DNA of 64,000 bases, taken from NCBI GenBank assembly GCA_036850595.1, contig CM072160.1, positions 14,673,906 to 14,737,905 of the forward strand, in the 5' to 3' direction. This document shows positions 10,476 to 24,462 of this stretch, in pieces (the first letter of the stretch is position 1; every line of letters starts with the position of its first letter). The notes beneath the pieces are model-generated. The model saw only the letters and a list, made by a program, of their open reading frames with translations. It did not search any database and was not told the origin of the DNA. This DNA is from Rhyacichthys aspro (lineage: Eukaryota; Chordata; Actinopteri; Gobiiformes; Rhyacichthyidae). A program made the translations under genes and the position numbers.

Positions 10476-13400
10476 CTGCAGAGAGAGAAATAAAAAAGTG
10501 ATTGATTACACAGCATCACTTAAAGGTGTCATGTGTCGTTTCTGGTGTCATCTAGTGGTCAAATGTCAGATTGCAATTCAACACGACACACCTCTTTCTA
10601 GAGCCTGTAGGGACATGAATGCACTTTTCCTCCATCAGTGTTCTTTTTTGGCCGCTCTGGGCACTCGTACATTAACATTTGTTTTAAAGTTTGAACTGTT
10701 ATTCCTAGTTTATGGCCTAATAAGACATCTTTCCACTGTTCTTACACTTCTGAAAAGACCAAGGTCATAGATTAGGATGCACCAGCTGACACACTTTTTA
10801 TGTCTTTTCATGGATAAGCCTCTTGGAAAGCCTGATCTCTTTTGTCGCTTCATTTCAGATGGGGCAGAGTTAATTATAAGCAGGAATCCCCCAGATAAAC
10901 AAGGTTACCAGGCCAGTTGATGTGAACAATGTCCACTGCACTGAACAGTCCATAATTAGGCACAGTGACCATTTAAAGGGGTATTTGTTAAGAGAAGCAG
11001 ATAGGAGTAATAACAGAAAGACAGTGTTGTCCATAACATGAAAATAGAGTTATACATGTACAAATATCATATGGATTATACATCTTTAACAACATCATCT
11101 TTATCCTGCTCTCCACTTGTTGTTTTTTTCTTTTTGTTGGTGTTACGGTGTAAACATTTCAACATCCAGCAGCTGTTCGGGACGCCCTGGAGTGTGTGTA
11201 TGTGTGTGATGGCGTGTGTTTAACTCTGTGTACGCAAAGTCAGGACATGGCACTGTCTTTTGATGCAGCTTAGCCATTCAACGATGTAACACGATTATTT
11301 CCAACCCAATTAGAGGGAACCTATGTCACACCTCAAAACTCTGGAATCATTAAAAGACATTAAAAATATAAATAGTCACTGGGAAAAACAAGCCAGTGTA
11401 GAAGGAATTTGGCCCAAAGTTGTGCACATCAGTTTTTTGTTGTAACTAAGAGCTTTGATAATGCAGTGTTAAGTGAAAAACACAGAAGTCAAGTGTATTG
11501 TGGTTTACCTTCAAAATCTTTGCAGGTAAATGACATTTGCATATGTTAAGCTTCTGTCTGTAAACTGTTTTAATGCATTAATCATATGCATTCTACAGAA
11601 TCCTTGTGTGAACTATTGATGTAAACCCGGTGTCACATCACGGATCATACTCCATTATTTACACTAGGTTCACCTGCCGCCTTTCTGCCGTCTCCTTGTG
11701 ACTCCATCCAGGCATTATCAGTGTGTGCATATTTAATGTATGAGTACATACATTCTGCTTTAGTCAAACATGGGGTGAGTCAGTGCTCTGCCTTAAAGCC
11801 TCCCCTGCCATCCAGCAACAAGCCAACATTCCCCCATTTACATGCTCATATGGACATCATTATACCGACCAGATGAGGTCTACTTGTAGGGTTAAAAGGT
11901 TACACTATAGGCTCAGTGTAAATGAACACTTGAATTTTAATGCCTGCCATTTATATCCATCTCATAACTGGAGAAAATATGGAATTGAATTAAATGTCAT
12001 TTTGATTCTGACCAAATAGCCCTTATCAGTGAAAAGCTATTACAGAAAAGAACTTTGGATTAGGTTCCATTTTCCTGTCTGAAATAGTTTGGCACAGATT
12101 GTATCTACTGAAAATGAAAAGGTGAAGGACAGAATGATTCAATTTTCTTGAATAAAGTGCCAATATTGTCCAGGCAGAAAATTACATTAACTTACATTGT
12201 TAAACATGCAGTTTGCCTCTTTTTTCTTTTAATTTAGGAAAAATAATGAATCCCCTAATAACATATTGCTATAAAAATTATCTGTGATATTCAAGACCTC
12301 ACAATCGTTTATTATGAATTATTTTAATCCTTGCATACAATTGGCTCTTGATCCACACAGCTTGCCAACATTGAATCAATGGCAGCAGAAAATGGTACAG
12401 GAAAAATTAAAGTAAAGTGAAAAGCACATAAATATTGGTGATGCGTTCATGGAGTGATTAACGAGATAGAGATAACTGCGAGATCAAACACAGAGTGAGA
12501 AACTTAGCTCTACACTTCAGATTGAACTTTAAAAAAAAATAAAAATAAAAGCAGGCAGGTTTTTATGTTCTTGGTTAGGAGCATGAGGATTTTTCAGTTA
12601 CTGCAGCTTTGAGGGCCTATTTCTCAGGCAGAATATGTTGCATTGATAATATCTCAACCTAATACGAGAGGGCTACATGAACTTGAGAATCTATTACCAG
12701 TGCAACACTCACATATAATGGATGCATAGTATTTTACATACAATAAATATTATTTCAAATCTATGTGCGTTGCAGTCCCAATACACAGCAGCTCCGGGGT
12801 ATTCAAATGACTCCAAATGAGCGATGTGAAACAGTCTCTTCCACAAAACCCATACATAATACTCATTATCATCGGCATGGATAGCTATTCTGCCTATTTC
12901 CATGCCAAATTAATTTATATATGAAAATCCCCATGGGTGGCCCTTATACAGCGCAGCATATATCATAGTGGGAGGCTGGGGTGACATGAAACCCACCAAG
13001 AAATCTTTTAGAATAATCTAGAAATGTATATGCCCATGAGATACATGATACAAGGATAAAAATACAATAACTGTATACTGGCTTCTTATATTTTAGAAAT
13101 TGTTCGTACTTTTTCTAATAATTCCATATTTTTGCTTGCACTGTAGGCCTATATTTATCAAATGTTTATCTTGGCTGATGCATCTCATATCATGATGTCT
13201 CCGATATCCCAAGTGCATTCAATTAAATAGCTGAAGTTGAAGTGGGATGATGATGATAAGAAAACGCTCAAAGGCAATAGATTATCTTGATATTACCACT
13301 GTGCACATGCTCCTCTTACATTTATGTTAAATTTGTAACAACATTTAGTGGCACTGTCTTCAATTCTCCTATAGCGACAACAGATTACATTCATTTGTAT

Positions 13401-15440
13401 GTATTACCTGGTCATCTTGCGTCATTAACATGTTAACGTGTAAACACAGCACTTAATGTAAGTTCTTTAACCCTCTTCTTCCTCTCTACATCTGATTGCA
13501 GGATCGTTTAACACAAATGATGCCAAATACAATCTAAACAAATTGAGTCGTGCTGCTGTGTGAGATAATGTGCCCCTCAGCCATAGATCTGCATTCAATA
13601 GTGATCAGGGAGAGAAATTGCAGATATTGACTCAAGTCATTGATCAGCAGAGTTATCGACTCTTCACGAAGTCTCAATCAATGCTCTTACAGCTTTCGCG
13701 TTTGCTACACTACAGGCTTTTTGTGCAGCGTTTGCACCGAGATCGATGGCACACGTTCATGTAAAACCCATAAAGAGAGCTCAGATTTACAGATAGCCAC
13801 TTTCACACCTTCACAACCGTCACTGTATTCGTCGGAACTGTACAATGATGGTCACTCAGAGGCGCAGTGTAAATACATTTGGCGTAATTAGATGACAAAA
13901 TTGACTGTGAAGCATCTGGCAAAACAGCAAGTTGTAATTTCACACCTCACACCCCTCCTTTGTGCAACCTGGGAGCACTTATGGTAGCTCTGCAGGGACA
14001 TGCAGTTATTTCTGATATTGCAAAATCAAATTAGACAGAAACAGTTTCCTCTTACCACTGCACTGTACGCTGCGTGGAGGCTAATGCTGCTGGTAACGCT
14101 AAGAGCAGCTTAAATAATAACAAGAGCATTTACGGTAAAAGAAGGAATGGGCTGTAGTGACTCTACAGATGTTGAAGATGTCCAGTAACCATGAGAGAAA
14201 GGTAGCCTCTGGTGTTCTCCACTTTATTTACTTGTTGATTCATGCAAATTAGCCATGTGCGTTGATTTTTAAACTAGACTTTAATGGCACATCAATTATA
14301 CAAGACCTTCTAAAGACGCAGCTTAAAATAAAAGGCATAACAAGATTTGGATTTTACTGATATCACAAAGCTTTCCATGCTCCAGATGATGACTTCACTA
14401 TAAAAAAATCCTTTAAGCATTGAGGAAATAGGGACTCGAAGGTGATTTTTAGTATCTGTTCTATTCCGTCCACACATGCACACGATTACGAGGTGAGCTG
14501 AAGCGCAGAGCGATGGCGTGGGAACCAGATCGGTATGACACTAGAACCTTCCACAGCCTCATTATGAGCGGTGCTGGCCAGCGCTGCTAGAATACGGAGC
14601 CAGCGGCCATGAAGCGACTGTCACTTCTCCTCAGCCACAGCCCTGCTTTTTTCTTCGTGTGCATGTGTCTCTATGAGTGTGTGTGTGTGTGTGTGTGAGG
14701 GGGAATGTGTGTTTGGGACGGATTGACTGCACATTCATACACGCTTGAGCACGGAGTAAGATAAGGGGAGGTGATTGGATGCTACAGCAAGATGGGAATG
14801 AGAAATAGACATTGTTGTTTATAATTAGTGTATGCGTTGATTTGAATCATATCAGTTCACTGTTGAAATGAGTTGTGTCTTGATAACGAAGCAGGCAAGA
14901 CTTGATAATGTAATGCTTTTGATTCTATATGAGCAAAGAGGTTAAAAATGTACAAACTATAATTAAGCCGTTATTACCTGACTTTTGTATTGCATATCAA
15001 TACTAATTCTAATGTAAACTTCTGCTCTGGAAACTATAAGGCATATCGTTAGTCATTTTCAATCAGATTTGTTGATTACACCAAAACTGATTATAGTAAA
15101 CTACCATAAATTTTGCAGAGTCCACAAACAATCTTTTCACCCACGTGACAGAATGGTTGTCACATGATCCACTGAACTTCTGATCATGTGACCTACATTA
15201 AATTTTAGAAAGATAATGGCACCTCCCGGAACCATACATCATGTGGACTGTCAGATCACATGACCTGCGTCCAATAATCCAAAGTGTAGTATCCCCCAGA
15301 TGACACCATCCTCTAATTGACCCTTAACCCCTAACCTTGAGTCAACTCCTGTGGGGTTAGGACGTCCAGTCGGGGCATCTGCTCACACAAACACGTACAT
15401 ACACACAGAAAAACACTGCATGCTAAAAACATGTACTCAC
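10476..15440. other. Probable TUNAR intron / intergenic DNA
   Basis: No coding sequence recognised. Stretches around 12,600-13,950 are less AT-rich and less repetitive than their surroundings and could be conserved regulatory DNA; this is only an impression. A GT microsatellite lies at about 14,674-14,697. Confidence 0.4.
15142..15262. promoter_or_regulatory. Cluster of five CAYRTG E-boxes
   Basis: E-boxes lie at 15142-15147 (CACGTG), 15161-15166 (CACATG), 15185-15190 (CATGTG), 15240-15245 (CATGTG) and 15257-15262 (CACATG). Several have the flanks of extended bHLH-zip sites (TCACATGA / ATCATGTGAC). The cluster sits about 180 bp downstream, in the minus sense, of a candidate TUNAR first exon. 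Confidence 0.4.
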
Positions 15441-15850
15441 CACACATTGCACCAGAGGGGCAGCCAGAGACTCTTCTCCTTCTTGGCTTTATCCGAGCAT
15501 GTTGCCTGTTTCTTCTTCTTCTTCTCCTCCTCCTCTGTCCCGCTGCCGTTCACCTCCTTCCTCTCCTTCTCGTCCTCCCCCTCCCTGTCCCCCCTCTCAG
15601 CGCCGCTGTTCAGGTCCAGCTCTGTCACTGGTGGGGGGAATCCAGGCGACACACATTGGCGGGGAAGCTCATGCACACAGCTCGCGGCGATGCTTTTGAC
15701 GATCCGCTCACACACACACACACACACACACACTCACGCACACACAGCTGCCTTCGGAGCTCGACACACACCTACGCCCCCCACACAAGTCTCGGGCGAA
15801 AATACAGCTGAGCTCCTCGACAGTGCTCGCAGCCCCCCCACGCAGTCACA
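15441..15850 (-). other. Candidate non-coding first exon / promoter of the TUNAR transcription unit
   Basis: This stretch is GC- and CpG-richer than its surroundings and ends on the minus strand with a good donor (TGTG|GTGAGTAC, boundary at 15441/15440). No acceptor was sought upstream because the sequence looks like a promoter-proximal exon. It contains a CA microsatellite at about 15,708-15,733. It would give leader exons to the microprotein exons at 10,475 and/or 9,745. The 5' end is a guess. Confidence 0.35.
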
Positions 15851-18800
15851 CACAAGCACAGCTGGTTGAAGGATGAGGAGACTGTGGCGCTGTCTTTTTT
15901 CGTTGGGGAAGTCTCTATGATATCATTAGCTTCTGAGTCAAAGATTCACCCATCGAGGCTTGTTAAGTCATTGAGACAAAAAGGAATGACGCACGCCATC
16001 TATTCAATTTCTGGAGATGCACGTCGTCACTTTTACTTCCTCAAGCCATGGCAGTCCTTCAGTCTTGCTAATGAGGCCATTTCAGAGGTACTTTTTAGTC
16101 CAAACGGAAAACGTGAACAAACACTTCTCGCTGACAGGTTTCTCATCGGGCAGTGATGTCAGGACAGGTGCGGGATGTCGGTCCGAGACATGAATCAGCG
16201 AAAATGGCATCCCTCTCATCTTAGGTTATTCATCCTCGCTGAAATGCCACTCCAAGAGCTCCCTAGAACCCGCTGAATTGGACGACTTGTCTGAATCGGA
16301 GTCTTTTGAAACCAAAGATCAGCTGTGTTTCCTCTTCTTGTTTTCCTTCATGGTGCAAGCAGCTTCCCAAAGTGGCCTGTCAGCATCAATATTTAAGTGG
16401 AACCTCTCGCTGTGTTGCTGTCACAGTCAAAGTCTCTAGCGTTGCACGTCGGACGCTCGTTCTCTTCACCCTTCCTGTCTGTAATTCAAATTAGCTTCAC
16501 TCTGACCTGATTCTTCTCTGGGTGGCTTTCCCACTGACCCCTTTTTCTTGAGCCTTCCTGAACCCCTGCTCCGATCTGTAGCCTTTAGCGAGACAGTCAC
16601 ACTCTCTTCCCTTTAGTTATCTTTTCATTAAGCCTGTCCTTCTGCCCTTCACTCATGTGTGCGCACCCTTAAGCGAACTGCTCCAAACTCACGCCGAGCT
16701 GATTCACTTGGCCTATATCTCACTCACGGGCTGTCTTCTGCGTCCATCACCCTCGTCCTGCTGTGGAACGACTGCTCAGCTCTGCCCACTGCCTTCTGTT
16801 CTCTTCCCATACCTCTGCTCTTGTACGCAGAATGCACTGTCTTCTAGTTGCGGTGTTCTGACTCATACTCTCTCCTCCCTCTTTTCCCTCCCAGAAGCTT
16901 GCTAATGTTCCTCTCGTCTGGATGCTATTGTCTCCTCTTTGTCCCACCGTCCAAAAAGAGACACATCCTAAAATGCGACAGATGGGAGGACAGCCAGTCA
17001 AATGAAGCGGCTCGTCTTTGGAAATTTCATTTACAGGTGTTTGCTGGTTGACGCCTGGTGCCTCTCGAAGTCCTCTTGAAGTCTGCTTCCAGAGGCTGGG
17101 AGAAGATGAGACGTGAGAGAAGAAAACAGCTGAGAAGACGGGAAACAAAACAAAAAGGATGCCCTCGGGTTGTGTGGAAGTGACAGCAGAGATGTTGAGG
17201 AGGAGGGAGAGGGGGAAAAAAGCTGTGTGGGTGGAATGGAGAGATGGTTTTAGGATACATACGGAGTGAAGTGGGGAGGAGGGGCTCGGGAGATGGATGT
17301 TTAGATGGATGGTGTGGATTTATGGACGGATGAGTGGTGAAAACACATTATTTTGATCTATATTTTCATGTATTGTTTGTGTTACCTGTTTGGGAAAGCC
17401 TAAGGTGGCTGTTCACGCTCTCTAATTTTACCTCTGTCATCAATTCTCCGCCTCCCACTGTCTTTTCCTGAAGCCTGTCTTGTGCTATCACCAAACTGCA
17501 GCATGCCTTCCTTCCCCCTCCCTCCCCATCCCTCTCTTCCTCTCTTACAGTTTATTGCCTTTCTCCTATTCTCTCCACATTAGGCCTCTCCCTCCATTCT
17601 CGCTCATCTCCCTCAAATTTTTTTTGGTTTTTTTTTTTTTTCCTCCACTGCATTGCTAAAAGAAGCTTCCAGAACAGTCAGTGGACAGGCTGTAGCGAGA
17701 AAGGGAAAGCTCTCAGGGTATGTTAACACCATTCATAACCCCGCCGGCACATGAATAATACACAGACAATACATCCATGTTACGTATGGGCACGAAGACA
17801 TAAAGACAAGTGGCTTCTCGCTGTCCGTTTCTCTCCAAAAATACCTAGACAGGAACACAGAGCGAGGGTTTGTAAGGCGTACCTGAGTTCTCACACACAC
17901 ACACACACACATATACACATACACAAGGCATGGATAATGAACGAGGTGGGAGACCACAGCTGCAGCTATAGTGTGCTATGTATGAACGCTCGTGGAAGAA
18001 CGCTGCACTGGGGAAAATGCAACAAATAGCAACAGGGATTCATTGAAGAAATAAATGAAACATCAGAGCCATTATAGACGTGTGAAGAGGGGAAAAGGAA
18101 GTGTTCAAATTGTCCTTTTGGCCTCAAGCATCACCCAGAGAGGCCATCTGTGCAGCCAACCATAAGGGAAGAGTGTGCGTGAGGAGACACTTATTTGTTC
18201 AGGTCAATTGATTAAATACCATTAGCGGCTCGCGGGCATTTACATGTGTATGACTAATTATTTTAAAGCAATTAAATGTATTGACATTTTTAACATTCAT
18301 CACCAGAAGCTCCATTTGATATGAAGCTTGAGTGAACAGACAATGAGGACTGAAGCGTGCATGTGCCACTTTCAAAACCAAAGTTGGGATGGATGAAAGT
18401 CCCAGACATGAAACTGATCTGACCCATGTGGGTACATTCTGGAGATGTGGCACAAGAAAGACCCACATGACAAGGCGATGAAGTTAAGTATGTCTGACAA
18501 ATGAATGTTGGATATGGATTTGATATTATTTCATTTCACTTTGTTTCTCTTGAAAAATGTGTACATTTCATTCAGGCCTTATCATATGAGCAATCATATT
18601 GGGTGAAAAAGAAAAACGGTATATCTTTTTCATGATTTCGCTTATGAATTAGTTATTATAGTATTAGTATTTTTTATTTTTTTTAAAGCGGTTTACAGCG
18701 TGAATGTTTGCCAGAGCAGTGCACGTTCAGAAGAGAACTGATGGAAACATCTCCTAAAACAGTTCATAGAGGGCTGTTTTGTTTTATGAAATGTATCAAA

Positions 18801-21800
18801 TCACAGCCAAATACAACTCTGCTGTCATTATTCAGAGAAAACAGAGGACACACTACAGCAGCCTCACTGGATATTGTAAGGCATTTTGGACGTACTACGT
18901 TTTACGTACTCTTTTAATAAAGATCATACGTAGTCATTTATATATGAGGCCCTAGATCCAAAGCTAACAAAGCTTTTACTAACTGTACTGCAGTTGAAGG
19001 GTTACCAAAGTGGTAAAGTATGATAAGCTTACAAAACAGCTCTAATAGACTGCTGCATTGACCTGACCAGATCCAAAGTGCTCCAGTGAAAACGTGACAA
19101 AAGTGACATAGAAGTTAAGCACTTTTAGCCTTGTTTCAAACAAATGGTACAAAACAGTTAGTTGTCTAATTATCAAACGCTGTGCTGGGTACTATCAACA
19201 GTATCAAGATTACAGTTTTGTATTACTCTTGGCTCTCTGCTGGAGCACCAACAGACTGTGGTATCTAAAGTCAGCTGATTGAGTGACAGGGTCAAATAAA
19301 CAAAAAAAAAAAGAAATAGTGGTCTGTGTAATATAAACCAAACAATAAAACGTCAAAATGTCAATTAATTTTATTGCCTTAGTTATTTCTTAATACATTT
19401 AAAACTTCTTTTTCTAATAGTTACCTAACAACAGCTTCACTAAGTCTATGTAGAATACATAAGCTTTCAACTTGACTTCTTTAAAATATTCAGTATATTG
19501 TAAAAATACAAGAAGTCCATCACATTTACATTCAGCTTGTCCCTTCACAATGCAGCATGAAATATGCAGAGCATAACCATTCTACGGTTTGGACAACAGT
19601 AAATTGATAGTAAATTCAATATTTACACTGCGTGCTTCACTTAGCAGTCTTCCATGCTGAGTACAGTAAGACAGATGAGTGGGCTGATCCATTTCTTACA
19701 CACTGTACCAGGGGAAAAGTTCATGTCTTTGTGCACTACTGTCACAAACACTCACATCATGGATTGCTCACCATCTGACTGTGACAAAGATGGCAATGAA
19801 GTCATAGATAGGAAGTGGGCCATATTCCAGAGATGTTTTCTCTGATCTTTATCAAACATGCTCAGTGGTTAGAGGAGTGCTCCGTCAAACCGCCGCACTC
19901 GCCGAGTCTCTATAGGCTGCACGTGCACATCTCCTATGACCACATTAGAGAGTCAAATGCCACATCCACTCAATGTCAAAGTCTCTTTAAACTGTGGCCG
20001 ATATATTTACCATAAGCACTTTGCCTTTAAAATATCTCCATAACATTCTGTAGCATATTCATATTGATACTATTAATAGACATTTTACTTCAATGTTGTT
20101 GTAATTGTAAATACATCATGTGAGTGTGTTCTATCTGCTTTGACGGCAGGAAAAAGCAAGTAAGACGTGAACATCGCAAGTGTAAATCTGAAACAGTTGG
20201 ACTCCATTAATCAATATTAGCTTTAATCTAGTGACCAGTGTCAGTAGGCTAATTTAAACCCAGTGAGGTGCATTGTAGGCATATTGACAAAAGTTATTTT
20301 CTACAGTCTATGTAAAACACAAACATCACACAATGCCTTTTGTAGCCATGGGAAATGAATACATTCTATACACATCTATAGACTAACAAGCTAATAAAGC
20401 TACTTTACTGACTCTGGAGTGTGGTCGCTGCAAGGTAAAATGGACAGAGTTAATAGTTATAGCCTGTGTGATGTATGTTTATGTATTCATCTCAGGTCTT
20501 TTAATAAACATCTGTCTGGTGCAGGATGAGAGTCAGAGATAGTCATTTAATAAAGGTTTTGTGAAATATGGCTCAGTAAGTAAGTGTGTAATTAATGCTC
20601 ACTGAAGTTCATCAGTTTGAGATCTACATTGGCTCTGTTTCCTGCCAATATGGTGGATAGAACACACTCTATTGTGCTTGGTGATATGTAAAAACAAAAA
20701 CAGACCTGTATTTACACAAAAATTGTCTAAACTTGCATGTGGGCTGCTGCTTTGGTCTGGGTCTCATCCAATTCAAGAAAAACACTGTCACATCCTGAAA
20801 AGAGAAGGATTTTCAATGTGGGAGTATGGATTAAATTTTAATGAAAAATCTCCCAGTGGGAATTGTAAATAATCAAAAGTGACTTTCTTCCATCTATAGC
20901 ATCAAAGCAATGTATGTATGCTTGTATGACACATATAGTATGTTTACTCTACATTTCAGGGGGAAGTGACAGCTCAGTGCACAAGTTTGTTTTATATTTA
21001 GCCCAGGGTCAGTCACAGGAAGAAAAAATATCATTCTCTTGTGTTACTACATTTACTGTTAAAGATTCTCAATGCTTCATAAATCACAATGAGATTTTGA
21101 AGCCTCTTTATTGGATTTATTGACACATATTAATCCAAGTACATTTTTTCATGTAGTTTATATGAAATTGCTAAATAATGCCATACATACTGATAAAAGA
21201 ACACAGTGCACAATGAGATAAATGCATTTCAGGACAGTTTTTTATGAAACGGGTGTGTAATCCCGGATCTAATGAAATCCTATATATAGAGTATGATCAG
21301 TTCTGATTTACATTAGTGATATTGACCCATTAATGATTGTGTGGGCAGTGGGCAGAATCAGTGACCCTTCTTGAGTGAATGCACTGGCATTAGAGGAGCT
21401 CAGTGCAGTGGCCACTCCAGGCTGTGAACATTATGACTAATAGAAGAGACAGGCCCAACACACGGAAGAATGAAGGATATCCCTGACACTGACACATGCA
21501 TTTCAGCAGAAGAGGGACGTCACAGACGAGTAACAGGCTGCACATCTAATGCTCATCTGAGAGACATTTGAAACTGCTCTACTTTTTTTGACTATATTTA
21601 CCCAAAACTATGACCTACCAATGACAAGTTTTGAGTCTGGTGATTGAGGACAAAGAAGAAGCAGACATTTCTGTAAAGATAAAATATGAGTTTCTAAAAA
21701 ATGTCTGACTAAATAATATAAATGCAAATGTACATAACAGGTGACCTCAATGCCCCCAGCGTCTCGGCCGCAGAAAAGTGGTCCATGTGTGATAAAACGG

Positions 21801-24462
21801 AGAGATGTGAAGAAGCAGGAGCTAAATAAAGAATAAAGGACAAGGCACTAGAGGGAAGTATGTGTGTGTTTGTCGGCGTATTGGTGTGAGTGTGTGCTAA
21901 TTCATGCATCACATGTTCTTGTGTTAGAGTAGCAAACCCCAAGCTAACTTAGTCCGTTTTTCTCCAAATTCCATTGCTTCTTCTTCGTTTCATACAGAGT
22001 GAAAGAAAAAAAACAAAAAAAATCCAATAAATAATGAACACAATATTTTCTTGTAATTGTAAAATAAAGACAAGTGAATAATTAGTGGTACCTTTCATTT
22101 CTATTAGTGATCACTTAACATTAACTGGCCCTTTTGATTTGTCTTCTAAGATTATTATCATCATTGAACCAACTGAAGTTAACGTTGATTCATTTTATTT
22201 AATTTTTTTACATTTCAGAAACACACATTTTCAGTCAGACACAGATGACTGCAACCAATAAATGGTTATGGCGCCATCTTGTGTTTATTGTGAGCATTAC
22301 AAATGATAACTATAAATACTCACTGCATAAAATTTAAGATTATATTACAAAGCAAGGCAATACATAGAAAAACCTTCACAATTTTATAGACCTGAAAGAT
22401 ATGTCAAGTTTTAACCATAAAATACATAGCCTGGAAATCATTCAAAATGTTATGTATACTGTATAAATAACTTACATAATGAGACTAGAGTCTGAGGAAA
22501 GTTGGCAGGAATGTTGTTGCAGACAAAGCTCTTCTATGTGCCTATCCTGAAAAGTTATGTGCTTTAAATAATGGTTGGTAATCACAGGTCATTAAAGTGA
22601 AACCTTGACATTTCTTAAAATTTGAAGTGAATTGCAGTTTAGTTCAAGGAGCAAATAAAAGACAATTAGAGCAGCATATAATCAACAGATAAAACCTGTT
22701 CACACATAAGAAAGCCTGTAGTGTTGATATTATACTGAAGTCTTTGATAAAGTCTATAAATCTGTGTTGCTTTTGCATCTTGACAGGCATGAGCTCAAGG
22801 TAGCTTTTGATATACTTCCACTAAAACTGTTGGACTAAGATCTAGAGACTGCTTTGCAGAGCTGCCTTATGTCACTATGCATCTGCCAGATGTACGTCTT
22901 CTGTTCTATTGATTCAAGATGAATCTTTGTCCGGCGGTCTGTATAACTGTCAGTGGATCTCAGAACATGAAGCAGCTCTGTTACCAGACGACACGTGTTT
23001 TCAGGCTCATTACGATGGACAGTTCCTTATGTAAGATAGCAGGACAGCTGGACCTTATCTCCCCCAAAACAAATTCTGCTTCAGATAGCATCATGCTTTA
23101 CTCCAAATGCCTATAAGATATTTGGTTTTCCAGCTTGTGAGGGTCAAATATCAACTGTTTGGACAAAATATAAGATATTTTTAAACAGATTTCAAATTAA
23201 TATTCTTCCTCCATCTATAACCAGTTCAATTTGAAATATGATTTCAAATCAATTTTTAATTTTGCTGAATTAAGCTGTGTGGGACAACCAAAAGCTGTGG
23301 AAGTGAAGCTATATGTCTCCTGTCACAAGAGATAGTCTGTCATGACTCAACCTACTTGAATTATATTTCATGTGCAAAGTGACAGTTTTAATATTAGTCT
23401 GCTGTGAGACATTACACACATGTTGAGACCAGACAGAATAATACACACAGAAAGAAGAGATGAATGATGCAGTCAGCTTTATTCATCACCAGCACTCTGT
23501 GCCTGCAAATCTCCATATAAACATCTGGAAAACGTTTACATTCATTGTACAGAATGTCCAGCATTTCTTTATTTTGCTTTAAAAATACATTCATTTTGAT
23601 TCACTTTTTTGCAAGTATTGCAATTTCATAACACCATCTTTTTCATACAAAGTAAAATATTATTGAAGAAGGTCATGTTTTTGAAACTCAAGAGAATCTC
23701 TTTAGGAACGTGCAGAACCATGTTTGAGGGTCAAATATCAAACTGTACGATGGGTTAAAGCTGTAATGGGCCTGATTTTCTTGAAAAAAAATGTCTATCA
23801 TTGGAAATATTTTAATGCAAATCCTTTTTACCTCACTTATGTCCGTCTAGAACAATGTGGAGGTGAATGTAACATTGAACCAATCACCTGTTATTTACTA
23901 TTTGTATGCTCTGTTTACATGAGAGGGATGTTTCTGACTGTGTCACAGCTCAAAGGAGAAATGGAAATACAGCAGAAGTTAATGACAGATGAGTTCATGT
24001 TTATGACAGATAAGTTCAGTTTGTGCACATGTAACAGCACAATAGCAGTGTGACATACAGCAGACAACTGCAGGCCATGGTCCATTCATCACAGTGTGAC
24101 ATGTAGTAAATAAACAAGTGGAGAAAATTGCACAGTCCAACACTGAACACTGACGATTGCATGTAACCCTTACAGGATGTGATGGGAATGACACAGAAGT
24201 TAGTGCATTCCATTGAATTGTTAGGTTTTTCTCAGCAGATTTTGTCTGCAGTGTGATTACTTTTAAAGATTTCTTTTAATAGAAGCTTTGTATGTGTTTT
24301 AATGTAAGATTTCCGAAATGGATGATTAGAATAGTCTGTTACAAAATAGCATCCGTTAAATGCTTTAGAACACATGGTAAACCCCCAGTTATTTCCTATA
24401 ACCATAAACAGCTCCACTCTTCCCTGTACTTCCTATTGGTCTGTTGTTTCCCTCTGTTCACA
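15851..24462. other. Intergenic region between TUNAR and HHIPL1
   Basis: No supported gene. 16,000-17,700 is CT-rich and relatively GC-rich; a CA repeat lies at 17,893-17,912. The last kilobase (about 23,460-24,462) is probably HHIPL1 3' UTR, since minus-strand AATAAA signals occur at about 23,479 and 23,566 (plus TTTATT). Confidence 0.45.

Noticed and set aside
15437..15869. Overlapping open frames on both strands, up to 172 codons
   Set aside because: They are Ser/Pro/Leu- or Glu/Lys-rich translations of CT-rich and CA-repeat DNA. The segment is better read as a promoter or leader exon.
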